The notes: generated from the letters alone by a model not told the origin. Counted from the stretch's first letter, positions 15,688-24,872 are shown. The stretch is 64,000 bases of DNA from Alkalinema sp. FACHB-956 (GCF_014697025.1 NZ_JACJRC010000002.1:186001-250000); one strand, 5' to 3'. Numbers and translations are program-made.

Positions 15688-18207
15688 CTAACGATCGCCC
15701 TCGGAGAACCCGGTCATGACCCCGTAAATGGCCCAAATGGCCATGGCTCGCAGGTAGTGACTGGCGCGGAAGGTGGCGTTGGCGGTGATGGCTTCCGGCG
15801 TGCGGAATTGCAAACCATGATTGTAAATTTGCTTGACAACGGCCTCGGTGATTGTCCAGCACTCTCGCCGGAAGTCCATTTGGTAGAGGAATGCCGCCAA
15901 GCCAAAGTTAATCCCCGTCCAAACTTCTAGGGGATGGGTGGAGTTGGGATTTTCGGGGTGGCCGTTGGGTTTGACGCCGTTGGCAGCGCCGATCGGGAGG
16001 CTGGATTTGCCCAAGGCGCGATCGCCTTCGGAAATGCGACCATCACTGCCGCTGGCTCCCCCGGCCTCCAGGTAATGGTTAAATTTCACGAAGCAGGCGT
16101 CATAGATGGTTTGCAAGGCGGTTTTTGCGCAGTCGGGGGGAACGACATCGGGCAATTGCAACAGGCGGGCGTAGAACTGGCCGCAGAGCTGGTCAGCCAT
16201 CACCACATCGGAACCGGATGCCCGATCGATGCGGTAGTAGGCTCCGTTCCACAGTTGGTCATGGTAGACCGATCGGGCAGCGGTAAGCCAGTCTTGGAAC
16301 GTCGCGATCGCAGGCTCGATGGCGGTGGTGTAGGGCGTTTCCGTCTGCGATTGCAAAAGAACTTGGCCGACGGCGATCGCCGCTTCCAAGGCCGCAATCC
16401 ACAACCCACCACAGTAGGCACTGACGCCCTGGAGTTTCCAATCGTCAAAGGTCTGATCCGGCGCGCCGCCATTTTCGGGAATGCCATCGTTGTCACGATC
16501 GAATTGCTTCAGGTAGTGCAACGTTTCCACGATCGCGTCCCAACACTCCGCTAGAAATTCCCGATCGCTTGCGCCGGTGAGTAAATAATCCCGATAGACT
16601 TGCAGCACAAAATCCGACCCCAGATCCTTCCACAGGTTACAGTCCTGGTAGCTGGTGTAGTTGGTCTTTTCCCAGACATGTTCGTTGGGGGCCCCGAGGT
16701 CGTGGGGCGTTGCGCCTTTCACCTTGCGGAGGGCCTCGGGACTTTCGACCCCGATCGTGGCGTAGTAGCCAATTTTGCGACGGCGATCGTCCTGTTGGGG
16801 AATCGCGCGGGCAAAGGCGGAGATCACGGCTTTTTCTAACTTCGGCCACAGCATCAACAATGCAAAGGAGCCATAGAGCCGAACATCTAAGCTTTCGTAC
16901 CAGCGATAGTCAATACATTCCAAAACTGCATACTGACCAACGGGATCGAGTTCACTGGCAGCAGTCCAGAGCGCTCCGCCCTGGGTCAGATCGTACAATT
17001 CATTAAACAACGCCATTTTGAACCAGTCGGGGAAATCCGGTTGATCGACGATCGGCTGTTGCCAAGCTTCAATGCGATCGCGCCAGGTTGCGTAGTGTTT
17101 CAGTCCCGTTTTGGCGATCGACCAAGCATTGCTACCCGTGCGGCCAAAGAAATCGGTGTAGCGTTTGAAGTAGGTCACACCCTCCGCAAATTCCATCACT
17201 GGAAAATCCCAGGCCAAAATAAATGGAATTTGTCGTGTTTTGCCAGGGCGGACAGTGATTTTCACCGCGATCGCGCTACCGATGCGTTCTCCGGCGATCG
17301 CAGGGGTTTCATCCTCGATTTGCGCTAGTGTGCCATCCGCCGCAAAGCTCTGCCATAATTCCGACCCATCCCCCGCCGGATTCCAGCGTGTATGGTACGT
17401 CACTTCAGCTAAGGGATTGAGCAGCGTCGCGATCGACCATTCGCCATCGCCTTCGGTGGGATGGGTCGGATCATGGCGATTGCCCATAACGATGCCAATG
17501 CGGTGTTCGTCGCCGATGAGCTGATTGCAATTTCCAGCACTTTCTCCCAAACGCGGCACGTATTCATAAACCGGGCTACCGTCGTCCCGCACCTTCACAT
17601 CGGGGGATTTGGCCGCATTGGTAAACCAGCCCGCGAGGTTCTCCCAACTCAGCAGAATGCTAACGGTAATCGGCTCATCGGTGGGATTGTGAATCGTCCA
17701 GAGAAAGGCTGCGATCGGGTAGCTGGTTTCCTGGTAGTTCTGGGCCAGGATGGGGGAAAATTGCTCGCAGGTGATTTCGGCCTGAAACGGCTGACGGTAC
17801 TCGAACCAACTGCGGGGATAGAGGGCGGAATAGCAGTTGCCAGGGTCGGGCGTTTCAGGGGTGAGTCGATCGGTTGCAGCCGGGTACCATTGCCAGGTGG
17901 AGAGGCTCCCATCGTCCGGGGCAGCGGTGGCGAGGGCGTAGGCTTGGGTACCGTTCTGGGTCGCTTCAAAAATGCTGAACTGACAGCCCGCGAAGTTCTG
18001 AAAAACGTGTTCGCCGCCGTCGATGTGCCAGAGGTTAAATTGCCCGTTGGAGCCGCGCCCAATGCAACCGGCTCCAAAGCCGCCCAGCGGTGCCCCATGC
18101 CATGGCCCATCGTCGAGGTTGCTGGGATAGCGGACGGTGTAGGGGGTGTCCCAGCCTTGACCGATCGATCGACGCCAAGCACAGGATGGAATGTTCACAG
18201 CAGCCAT
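15688..18207 (-). CDS. Family GH116 glycoside hydrolase (GBA2-type beta-glucosidase)
   Basis: 839 residues without a signal peptide. The N-terminal domain starts YPSNLDDGPWHGAPLGGFG then GCIGRGSNGQFNLWHIDGG, the mark of GH116 enzymes (non-lysosomal glucosylceramidase/bile acid beta-glucosidase type). The (alpha/alpha)6 catalytic domain has FNELYDLTQGGALW, likely holding the nucleophile Glu, and PDQTFDDWKLQGVSAYCGG, likely holding the acid/base Asp. The C-terminal DPLE-like segment reads HPLEVWTGINFGLAAF. Bacterial and archaeal members act on beta-glucosides or beta-xylosides; a cytoplasmic role on glucosides or glucolipids is likely. It stands 226 bases from the metalloprotease gene and shows no functional link with it. 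Confidence 0.9.
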   Translation of the reverse strand: MAAVNIPSCAWRRSIGQGWDTPYTVRYPSNLDDGPWHGAPLGGFGAGCIGRGSNGQFNLWHIDGGEHVFQNFAGCQFSIFEATQNGTQAYALATAAPDDGSLSTWQWYPAATDRLTPETPDPGNCYSALYPRSWFEYRQPFQAEITCEQFSPILAQNYQETSYPIAAFLWTIHNPTDEPITVSILLSWENLAGWFTNAAKSPDVKVRDDGSPVYEYVPRLGESAGNCNQLIGDEHRIGIVMGNRHDPTHPTEGDGEWSIATLLNPLAEVTYHTRWNPAGDGSELWQSFAADGTLAQIEDETPAIAGERIGSAIAVKITVRPGKTRQIPFILAWDFPVMEFAEGVTYFKRYTDFFGRTGSNAWSIAKTGLKHYATWRDRIEAWQQPIVDQPDFPDWFKMALFNELYDLTQGGALWTAASELDPVGQYAVLECIDYRWYESLDVRLYGSFALLMLWPKLEKAVISAFARAIPQQDDRRRKIGYYATIGVESPEALRKVKGATPHDLGAPNEHVWEKTNYTSYQDCNLWKDLGSDFVLQVYRDYLLTGASDREFLAECWDAIVETLHYLKQFDRDNDGIPENGGAPDQTFDDWKLQGVSAYCGGLWIAALEAAIAVGQVLLQSQTETPYTTAIEPAIATFQDWLTAARSVYHDQLWNGAYYRIDRASGSDVVMADQLCGQFYARLLQLPDVVPPDCAKTALQTIYDACFVKFNHYLEAGGASGSDGRISEGDRALGKSSLPIGAANGVKPNGHPENPNSTHPLEVWTGINFGLAAFLYQMDFRRECWTITEAVVKQIYNHGLQFRTPEAITANATFRASHYLRAMAIWAIYGVMTGFSEGDR

Positions 18208-18654
18208 GGTTACGGGGTTCAGTACAGAGTTAAGTGACAGGATGACGGATAAACCGCCTTCAGCATACTGCGAATTGGCGATCCTGGGCAGGGCAACGGC
18301 TGACCCGCCCGTCGGCTCCTGAAAACTGGATCGATCAGCAGCTGAATCCTTTTAAAAAGCAAGAATAGAACAGTAATTGAGAGTTTTAATACTCAATGTG
18401 GTCGGTATTTTCTAACAACTTTTCCAGCATTATTCATGACATTTGGGGGCATCGAGAAATCTGCTCTTCCCCAGCATTCGCTCGAAAGTCCAAAATTTTT
18501 CAGCATTATTTCGTTGAATTCGATACGAATCCTATTTAATTTTTCTGATAAGTGAAAAATTATGCAAAAGAGACTCGATCGCCGACCTAACCACGCTCCG
18601 TAACGATTCCCGCTATGATAGAAAGACTTTCCTGAATGTTAATCTTTTTTAAGA
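18208..18654. other. Divergent promoter region between GH116 and S9 peptidase genes
   Basis: About 450 bases between divergently transcribed genes, AT-rich from 18350 on. It must hold both promoters. No confident -35/-10 pair, operator or small gene was seen. Confidence 0.5.
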
Positions 18655-21045
18655 ATGACCGAAACCGCAAATGCGCCCCTAACTTGGCAACGCCCCCCCG
18701 CGCCGATCGACCAAATCCTCAATGCACCTGCCTCTCCGACGGTGGCCATTTCCCCTAATAATCGCTGGTTATTGGAATTGGAATACACGGATTTGTTACC
18801 GATCGCGGAACTTGCCGAGCCAGAAATTGCAGTTGCCGGATTTCGCCTCAATCCCCAAACCAATGGCCCCGCCCGCCCCAACCCCTACCGCAAAATTAAA
18901 CTCCACGAACTGAAAACCGATGGTTCGCCGTTGTCCGAGGCCATCCCGATCGATCTGCCGGACAATGCCCGCATCAGTTTTCTCTACTGGTCACCCTGTG
19001 GCGATCGCCTTGCCTTTACCCTGACGCGCAACCACCACCTGGAAGCTTGGTTGCTGGATTTGCCAACGGCTACTGCTAAACAGTTGACCGACAGTCCCCT
19101 GAACGGCACCTACGGCACGCCCCTGCGCTGGTTATCCGAAGACACGCTGCTGTGCAAGGTAGTCGATCGCGATCGGGGGCAACCGCCCGTCGCCAAGCCC
19201 GTTCCCTTTGGGCCGATCGTCCAGGAAAACCTCGGCGGCAAAAAGCCCAACCGCACCTACACGAAACTGCTGCATAATCCCCACGACGAAGCACTGTTTG
19301 AGTATTACGTCAGCTCCACCTTGGAAATCGTTAATCTCGATGGCGAACACCATGGCATTTGGCCTGCCAGCCTGATTGACGAAGCGATTCCGTCTCCCGA
19401 TGGGCAATACATTCTGCTCACCACGCTGCACCGGCCCTACTCCTACCAATTGCCCGCCGACTATTTTCCCCGCAAGATCCAAGTCATCGATCGCCAGGGC
19501 AATTTAGTCTATACCGTCGCCGATGTGCCGTTGATTGATAGTCTATCGACCAAGTTTGACGCAGTGCGTACAGGCAGACGCCATGTGTCTTGGCGCAGCG
19601 ATCGACCCTCTACCCTCTACTGGGTAGAAGCGCTGGACGGTGGCGAACCGACCCAAGCAGCGACCGATCGGGATGCGGTGTTTCAACTGCCAGCCCCCTT
19701 TACGGCAGAACCCCAGGAAGTATGGCGCTGTGGCTATCGCTTTCGGCGACTGCTCTGGGGGCGGGAAGATGTGGCATTGGCCTGGGATCGTTGGTATGAC
19801 ACGCGACAAATTCGTATGTGGCGGATTAATCCATCGCAACCGGAACAAGCCCCAGTGTTGTTACTGGAACGCAGCTTTGAAGATAACTACAGCGATCCAG
19901 GATTGCCCTTGCTGCGTCGGGGAGACCATAACTGGAACGTGATGTATTTCACGCCCGATGGCGAAGGGATTTACTTTACGGGGCGGGGGGCATCGCCCAA
20001 AGGCGTGTATCCTTTCTTCGATCGGCTGAATTGGCAAACGGGCGAAACGGAACGGATTTGGCAATGCGAGGATCCCTATTTTGAAGGGGTAGTCGATTTG
20101 CTGGATGATCACGCCAACGCCTTTATTACCAACCGTCAATCTCAAACGGAACCCCCGAATTACTGGCTGTACTACGATCGGGCGAAACCACCTATTCCCC
20201 TAACGCGCTATCCTGACCCTGCTCCAGAACTGGCGGGGATTTCCGAAGAATTGGTACAGTATGAGCGCCAGGATGGAGTGGCTCTATCTGCCAAGCTGTA
20301 TTTGCCCGCTGGTTATAACCCCGAGACCGATGGGCCTCTGCCGACCATGTTTTGGGTTTACCCAGAAGAATACAAAGATGCAAAGTTAGCTGGACAAATT
20401 ACCACGTCTACGAATCGCTTTAGCCGTCCCTATCGCACGTCGATTTTATTTCTACTCACCCAGGGTTATGCGGTCTTAGACAATCCCAGTATGCCAATCA
20501 TTGGCGAAGGTGATGCGGAACCCAATGATACCTATGTTGATCAGTTAATTTCCGGAGCGAAGGCCGCGATCGATTACTTGGTTGATAGAGGTATTGCCGA
20601 TCGCGATCGCATTGGCATTGGAGGCCATTCCTACGGAGCATTTACTACCGTGAATCTCCTAGCGCATACTAATTTCTTTAAAATCGGTATTGCCCGCAGC
20701 GGAGCCTACAACCGCACCCTGACGCCCTTCGGGTTCCAAGGGGAGCAGCGCAATTTCTGGGAAGCATCCGAGACCTATATTCAAATGTCGCCCTTTACCC
20801 ATGTGCCCCAGGTAAAATCGCCCTTACTGTTGATCCATGGGGGAGACGACAGTAACCCCGGCACCTATCCGATTCAAACGGAGCGGCTATACGAAGCGCT
20901 GAAAGGCTTAGGAGGCATTGTCCGCTGGGTGGTGTTGCCCTTGGAGGATCACAGCTATCGCTCCCAGGAGGCCGTGGCCCATGTGCTGTGGGAAATGGTG
21001 AATTGGTGCGATACCTACCTCAAGCCCGTGCGATTGGAGTCTTAG
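18655..21045 (+). CDS. S9 family serine peptidase, glutamyl endopeptidase-like
   Basis: 796 residues. An N-terminal beta-propeller-like region (about 1-530) is followed by an alpha/beta-hydrolase domain. The catalytic triad is clear: Ser in IGIGGHSYGAFTTVNLLAH, Asp in LLIHGGDDSNPGT, His in LPLEDHSYRSQEAV. Overall it resembles the chloroplast glutamyl endopeptidase (CGEP, S9D) family, including FWVYPEEYKDAKLAGQ and the ASETYIQMSPFTHVPQVKSP block. The plant enzyme cleaves after Glu in stromal proteins; a cytoplasmic protein or peptide turnover role is likely here. The start is ATG 18655; no ribosome binding site is obvious. Confidence 0.88.
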   Translation: MTETANAPLTWQRPPAPIDQILNAPASPTVAISPNNRWLLELEYTDLLPIAELAEPEIAVAGFRLNPQTNGPARPNPYRKIKLHELKTDGSPLSEAIPIDLPDNARISFLYWSPCGDRLAFTLTRNHHLEAWLLDLPTATAKQLTDSPLNGTYGTPLRWLSEDTLLCKVVDRDRGQPPVAKPVPFGPIVQENLGGKKPNRTYTKLLHNPHDEALFEYYVSSTLEIVNLDGEHHGIWPASLIDEAIPSPDGQYILLTTLHRPYSYQLPADYFPRKIQVIDRQGNLVYTVADVPLIDSLSTKFDAVRTGRRHVSWRSDRPSTLYWVEALDGGEPTQAATDRDAVFQLPAPFTAEPQEVWRCGYRFRRLLWGREDVALAWDRWYDTRQIRMWRINPSQPEQAPVLLLERSFEDNYSDPGLPLLRRGDHNWNVMYFTPDGEGIYFTGRGASPKGVYPFFDRLNWQTGETERIWQCEDPYFEGVVDLLDDHANAFITNRQSQTEPPNYWLYYDRAKPPIPLTRYPDPAPELAGISEELVQYERQDGVALSAKLYLPAGYNPETDGPLPTMFWVYPEEYKDAKLAGQITTSTNRFSRPYRTSILFLLTQGYAVLDNPSMPIIGEGDAEPNDTYVDQLISGAKAAIDYLVDRGIADRDRIGIGGHSYGAFTTVNLLAHTNFFKIGIARSGAYNRTLTPFGFQGEQRNFWEASETYIQMSPFTHVPQVKSPLLLIHGGDDSNPGTYPIQTERLYEALKGLGGIVRWVVLPLEDHSYRSQEAVAHVLWEMVNWCDTYLKPVRLES

Positions 21046-21067
21046 CTTGCGATCGCAGTCTTAGCTT
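21038..21067. repeat. 11-bp direct repeat spanning a stop codon, 19-bp period
   Basis: AGTCTTAGCTT at 21038-21048 includes the TAG stop of the S9 peptidase gene and recurs at 21057-21067, separated by a HIP1-like GCGATCGC. Confidence 0.75.
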
Positions 21068-21223
21068 AGGGCATAGCGGCAAATGACAATCCTGGGAAAA
21101 ATTGAGGGGTAGATTCAGCACGGATCCGAGAATTATGTCTGGGGATCGTAACGTTCTATCAAGAAAGTGGGAGAGCACCCCTGATATTTTGTATCATTAA
21201 CTACAGAATATCGAGGGTTTGCC

Positions 21224-21445
21224 ATGGCCGTTATCACTTCAGGTCGTACACCTCTGCCGTCGTTCCAGACTGCGAGTCCAGTGCCAGCACCATCTTGCAG
21301 TAATCGCTGGGTGAAGCTGAAGGCTCAGTTGTCGGAATACAGCTTTGACGAAGCACTCTTGTTGTGCGAATGTCCTGACGGGCGCTGGATTGCTTGGGTG
21401 CCCGATTTTGGTGAAGCTTGTCTCAGCCCTGAACAATTCGAATAG
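21224..21445 (+). CDS. Small conserved-looking protein, function unknown
   Basis: 73 residues. A Ser/Pro-rich N-terminal third is followed by a compact segment, VKLKAQLSEYSFDEALLLCE then PDGRWIAWVPDFGEACLS, that reads like a small beta-rich domain. It starts at ATG 21224 and a strong terminator hairpin follows 100 bases after the stop, which supports an expressed short gene. The family is not recognised; no residue pattern suggests catalysis. Confidence 0.65.
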   Translation: MAVITSGRTPLPSFQTASPVPAPSCSNRWVKLKAQLSEYSFDEALLLCECPDGRWIAWVPDFGEACLSPEQFE

Positions 21446-21542
21446 AAGAACTGTTCATCGTGGGTTCTGGTCAGGAACACACGATCGGTAAACCGTCGGC
21501 GCGACCCATCGTCCTCTTCCAAATCACACTCATTGATACCAG

Positions 21543-21568
21543 AAAAGCACGGCAATGCCGTGCTTTTT
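21543..21568. terminator. Symmetrical intrinsic terminator between converging genes
   Basis: AAAAGCACGG pairs perfectly with CCGTGCTTTT around CAATG and is followed by a T run. The A run on the other side makes it usable for both the plus-strand 73-residue gene and the minus-strand gene ending at 21602. Confidence 0.88.
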
Positions 21569-21601
21569 CATGACTAGCCTTTTAATTGGCGATTGATCGT
21601 G

Positions 21602-21976
21602 TTAGATACCAACCAGTTCACGAGTTTCCAGCCCAACTAACTTTTGGGCAATCTCTAGCTGCGTTTCCAGTTTCGCGACGCCAAACTCGTTGCGCAGATG
21701 TTCCAGTCGCGCGGTGGCATTGGCCTTGTCCATGGTGAGGCGATTAAGGGTTTGCAGGGCTTGGGTGTATTCCAAGTTTGCCTGTAGAACTTCAAAGCGA
21801 CGGGCTTTGCGCTGATTGTCGTTTTTCAATCCCGTTTCAAAGGCTACAATCATTTCAGCGTTGCCTTCCAGTTTGGCCAGGTGTTGACGAACTTCATTCA
21901 GTTGGTATTCAACTTCGTTCATCGCTTGCATTGCTTGAGCGATCGCGGTGGGATATTGAGCTAGATTTAAACGCAT
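21602..21976 (-). CDS. Coiled-coil protein, function unknown (accessory cluster)
   Basis: 124 residues, almost all predicted helix, with heptad-like spacing (MNEVEYQLNEVRQHLAKLEG) and a basic patch LKNDNQRKARRFEVLQ near residue 50. A similar 'LKNxxQRKA' pattern occurs in some small phage- or plasmid-borne proteins; this is only a resemblance. AAGG six bases before ATG 21976 serves as ribosome binding site. It is the last gene of a minus-strand run starting at 23962 and may share its promoter, although 130 bases separate it from the gene before. Confidence 0.65.
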   Translation of the reverse strand: MRLNLAQYPTAIAQAMQAMNEVEYQLNEVRQHLAKLEGNAEMIVAFETGLKNDNQRKARRFEVLQANLEYTQALQTLNRLTMDKANATARLEHLRNEFGVAKLETQLEIAQKLVGLETRELVGI

Positions 21977-22108
21977 AGGACACCTTGGGTTGAAGAATGA
22001 TGGGTTGAATGGTTAATGGGGTTGAATGGTGATAGCGCTGAGATCCCCCTACCCCCTACCCTGTGGGAAGCAAAGCTACAAACGGGGGGAATTTAAATAG
22101 CAGGGATA

Positions 22109-22420
22109 TTAGGCTGCAATCTCGGCAAGCGTTTCTGCGGTTACAGGGTTGGCGAGTTCTTCAGAAGAATTGATTGTGGGTTCGATCGACCGTTCGATCG
22201 CTCGGCGGGACAAGCTGCGAACAGGTTCGATCGGAACTTGTTCTAGCACCGTCACTTCTAGGTTGACAGCCACTAGGTAGGAACCGGGTTGCTCACCGAC
22301 GAGTTGCGCCACCAAACCCGCGATCGTCGGTTGTTCCCCCGTAATGGGATTCTGTAACGTGCAACGCTCCCAGTCAAATTTGGCATTGGGATTGAGGTTA
22401 AGAACAAAGTGTTTCAGCAT
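22109..22420 (-). CDS. Small protein of unknown function (accessory cluster)
   Basis: 103 residues. The N-terminal half (LKHFVLNLNPNAKFDWERCT, then NPITGEQPTIAGLVAQLV, then YLVAVNLEVTVLEQV) looks like a small folded beta/alpha domain. The C-terminal 40 residues are acidic and low in order (SEELANPVTAETLAEIAA). No family is recognised. The start ATG 22420 has no strong ribosome binding site. It sits between two other unknown genes on the same strand. Confidence 0.6.
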   Translation of the reverse strand: MLKHFVLNLNPNAKFDWERCTLQNPITGEQPTIAGLVAQLVGEQPGSYLVAVNLEVTVLEQVPIEPVRSLSRRAIERSIEPTINSSEELANPVTAETLAEIAA

Positions 22421-22492
22421 GGTAGGGATGATGGGTAAAAGGACAGGTTAGATAGCAAAATGGGATGAGAAGGTAGAACAAATTTGTGATTG

Positions 22493-22741
22493 CTAGCAAG
22501 CTTGCTGAGCGACTTGGGAGAGAGAGGGGCGCGATCGCTGTTTTGCTTGATCTTTGCGATCCCAATAGGCCAAAGTTTTCGCCAGTTGGCAATTGCCAAA
22601 CAGTTCAATTTCATAGCGTTGGGGAAGCAGTTGGTGGGAACGGAGTTGGAAGGAATAGCCTTGGCTGGCGAGGTATTGGGCAAAGCGTTGGGCTTGATTC
22701 AGTTCATCAAAGCCAAAATAACAACGATCGGGATTAGCCAT
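22493..22741 (-). CDS. Small protein of unknown function (accessory cluster)
   Basis: About 82 residues from ATG 22741; the open frame extends to 22879, but the extra residues look like translated spacer. The product has an alpha/beta pattern, CYFGFDELNQAQRFAQYLAS followed by YSFQLRSHQLLPQRYEIELF, with alternating hydrophobic residues. The tail is polar. Such small 'ferredoxin-like fold' profiles give no function. Start choice is uncertain. Confidence 0.5.
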   Translation of the reverse strand: MANPDRCYFGFDELNQAQRFAQYLASQGYSFQLRSHQLLPQRYEIELFGNCQLAKTLAYWDRKDQAKQRSRPSLSQVAQQAC

Positions 22742-22885
22742 TTGAAACGGTTGACGAACCAAGAGGACGCGGGACGAGAGATATTGCCCGACCTGTCCGT
22801 GATTGAGCGAGAAGAATTGTCCAATGCGCATAGGACAGTCCGTGGGGTGGGATACAAGGGAACAATCAGACTGACGCAACTTGGC

Positions 22886-23707
22886 TCAAGAGGCTTGCCA
22901 CAATTCCGGCGGACGGATGCTGAAAAATGCTGGCAAACTTGCGCCTTCATGGGCAAACACCTGAAAGCCGTCACGGTAGACTACGGCGGGTGCACCGACA
23001 GCATGGAGGCGATCGTAGGCATCAAAGCGCAGTTGGCAAGGTCGATCGCAAACAATACAGAGCTTTTCAAAGGGAAGCACCCAATCACACTGTTGCAACA
23101 TATTTTTCATCACCTTCCATAATTGAAGATCACAGGGAACTTGCATCACAGAAATTACAAAATCAAAGTGTAGAGCCGATTGCATCCAGGAGGTTAATAG
23201 TAAGCAATTGTGAATGCTAGCGTCAAACTGAGGTAGCGCTAATAACGTTTCTTGCACCGGCACATCGTAAACAGCCCAAGGGCGAGTAAGCGGTAGGGTG
23301 CGCTGCCATGGAAGGTGGGTATTGACCGATCGGGATAGCGCGTGGTGAATCTGGAATAACTTGCTTTCCCAAATCCCTTCGATCGACTTTTGGCGCAGGG
23401 GTGAGCCGATGATTTGCTGAAGCAGATCGCGCTTGGCGGCTTTGGGGTAGCGATCGATCAGCCAGCTAAGGTTATCACCGATGGACTGTTTCAACCGATC
23501 GTTGAGCAATTGGGGAATGGCGGCGGGGCTAGGCGAGAAGATAACCTCCGGGGGTGCGTGGTGAATGGCTTGGTAGGCGGCTTTGACGGCAGCCATCGCA
23601 GAGAGCAGATCGATCGGATCAGTGCTGAGGGCCAGCGATCGCCAAGTGTGTACAAAGTGGGGGAGTTGGGCAGCTTGTTCAGGCGTCAGTCGGTAGGTCG
23701 TTTGCAT
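22886..23707 (-). CDS. DUF6745-like protein, function unknown (accessory cluster)
   Basis: 273 residues. The C-terminal part, LCIVCDRPCQLRFDAYDRLH followed by GAPAVVYRDGFQVFAHEG, resembles the DUF6745 pattern in which a CxxC-like 'vCxRP' segment precedes 'DGPAixYxDGwxvyawHG'. That assignment is from memory of the pattern, not a search. The N-terminal region has helical PEQAAQLPHFVHTWRSLALS. No enzymatic motif is clear. In other bacteria such proteins occur in variable regions and are uncharacterised. It is the largest gene of the minus-strand run controlled from the region opposite the XRE gene. Confidence 0.65.
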   Translation of the reverse strand: MQTTYRLTPEQAAQLPHFVHTWRSLALSTDPIDLLSAMAAVKAAYQAIHHAPPEVIFSPSPAAIPQLLNDRLKQSIGDNLSWLIDRYPKAAKRDLLQQIIGSPLRQKSIEGIWESKLFQIHHALSRSVNTHLPWQRTLPLTRPWAVYDVPVQETLLALPQFDASIHNCLLLTSWMQSALHFDFVISVMQVPCDLQLWKVMKNMLQQCDWVLPFEKLCIVCDRPCQLRFDAYDRLHAVGAPAVVYRDGFQVFAHEGASLPAFFSIRPPELWQAS

Positions 23708-23725
23708 AAGGAGTCCCCAGAATCG

Positions 23726-23962
23726 TTATTGCAAGGGTTTGAGCCATTTGACCGAAATCCGTTTCCAGTGTTTTCGAGGACGTTTTTTCCAGTGAATGTG
23801 TTGCTGTTGCAGCTCTCGATCGAGGCTGTTCCAGTAGAGGCGCATCCGTCGCCAGGATTTACCGATGTTTTTTCCGCGTTTGCGCTTCGGTTTCCGCCAG
23901 GTTTGTCCCAGTGCTCCTAAGGGAACTGTCAAAGAACCATCGGCGGGGGCGATCGTTTTCAT
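23726..23962 (-). CDS. Very basic, Trp-rich small protein (first gene of accessory cluster)
   Basis: 78 residues, with roughly a quarter Lys/Arg plus seven Trp: for example RKPKRKRGKNIGKSWRRMRL and IHWKKRPRKHWKRISVKWLK. A good ribosome binding site (AAGGA, six bases before ATG 23962) supports translation. The composition suggests nucleic-acid or ribosome binding, or membrane activity. It is the first gene behind the divergent promoter region and 18 bases before the DUF6745-like gene, so the two are likely co-transcribed. No family is recognised. Confidence 0.6.
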   Translation of the reverse strand: MKTIAPADGSLTVPLGALGQTWRKPKRKRGKNIGKSWRRMRLYWNSLDRELQQQHIHWKKRPRKHWKRISVKWLKPLQ

Positions 23963-24000
23963 GGCAATCCTTGATTTTCCTGGTATACTTGAGGCAAGAT

Positions 24001-24029
24001 GTAAACTGTAGTTGTCATCTCTTGTTTAC
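24001..24029. promoter_or_regulatory. Candidate operator dyad between the accessory cluster and the XRE regulator
   Basis: GTAAAC (24001-24006) and GTTTAC (24024-24029) form an inverted repeat with a 17-base spacer. It lies 39 bases upstream of the first minus-strand gene, where an XRE repressor would be expected to bind. Confidence 0.35.
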
Positions 24030-24100
24030 TACTATAGCTGCTCAGTCTCAAAATGGCAACCCAGAAAAACATTTTTTGCAAACTTTGGTTGTCGAAGTCA

Positions 24101-24106
24101 TATAAT
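24101..24106 (+). promoter_or_regulatory. Candidate -10 box for the XRE regulator gene
   Basis: A perfect TATAAT, 60 bases before ATG 24167. A TTGCAA at 24076-24081 could be the -35 but with a long 19-base spacer. Confidence 0.4.
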
Positions 24107-24166
24107 TAAGGCGTAAGGGCTATCTCGTTGGAGTTCTCGCAGGAGTTCTCTCCTAAGGACAGATCT

Positions 24167-24535
24167 ATGGAAGACTTTGGACAATTGGTGCGCGATCGTC
24201 GTCGCCAGGAAAAACTCAGCCAGGAGGAACTGGCCCAGCAGGTTGGCATTTCTCGCAATTACCTGTCCCAGATTGAGCGGGGTCAGGCGACCAATTTGTC
24301 TTGGCAACTGCGTGAAAAAATATCCGCAATTTTAGGTCTGAAGGAAGCTCCCCCCCCAACGGCTGCAACGGAACCGGATTGGCCAGCGAGTTTGGTGGAG
24401 TTTGCCCAGGCTGCGAATTTGCCGCCAGATGATGTGCAAATGTTGGCTAATTTAAAGTACCGAGGTCAGCAACCGACAACGCCGGAAAAGTGGGAGTTTC
24501 TCTACAATGTGATCAAAATGACGGTGGGAAAATAA
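24167..24535 (+). CDS. XRE (Cro/CI)-family transcriptional regulator
   Basis: 122 residues from ATG 24167, chosen because AAGGA lies eight bases upstream. Residues about 3-60 are a classic XRE helix-turn-helix: LVRDRRRQEKLSQEELAQQV, then GISRNYLSQIERGQ. The C-terminal half (PDDVQMLANLKYRGQQPTTP then WEFLYNVIKMTVG) resembles the dimerisation tails of regulators in toxin-antitoxin or phage loci, but no peptidase or toxin domain is attached. It is divergent from the five-gene minus-strand run and probably controls both that run and itself. Confidence 0.9.
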   Translation: MEDFGQLVRDRRRQEKLSQEELAQQVGISRNYLSQIERGQATNLSWQLREKISAILGLKEAPPPTAATEPDWPASLVEFAQAANLPPDDVQMLANLKYRGQQPTTPEKWEFLYNVIKMTVGK

Positions 24536-24872
24536 TGGAGAAGTGGGTGTGGGACTTAGATGCGTCTTACCCTGGATGCTTTTTACCCTAAATGTTCCTC
24601 ACACTCAATGCTGCTCATACTCGCCCCTCATACTCAATGCTGCTTACCTTAAATTCTGTGCTCTGAAACAGTAGAATGCAGTCTTGTTCGACTGGGCAGG
24701 CTGAGATCGAAATCCCCAAATAGATAGGTAGCAATTTCTACAAAAAGAGATAGATCGGGAGCAAGCGAAGTCGTAGATAATTTATGCCTAGGTAGCATCG
24801 CAATTACACATCGACTACACGATTATCCATCAACTATCTATCACTTGTTATCGATCGCTTAAGAGGGGAAAT
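24536..24872. other. Intergenic region with short imperfect repeats
   Basis: About 340 bases. CTCAATGCTGCT occurs twice (about 24607 and 24635) and AGATAG words recur near 24720-24755. No gene or terminator hairpin was seen. Confidence 0.5.
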
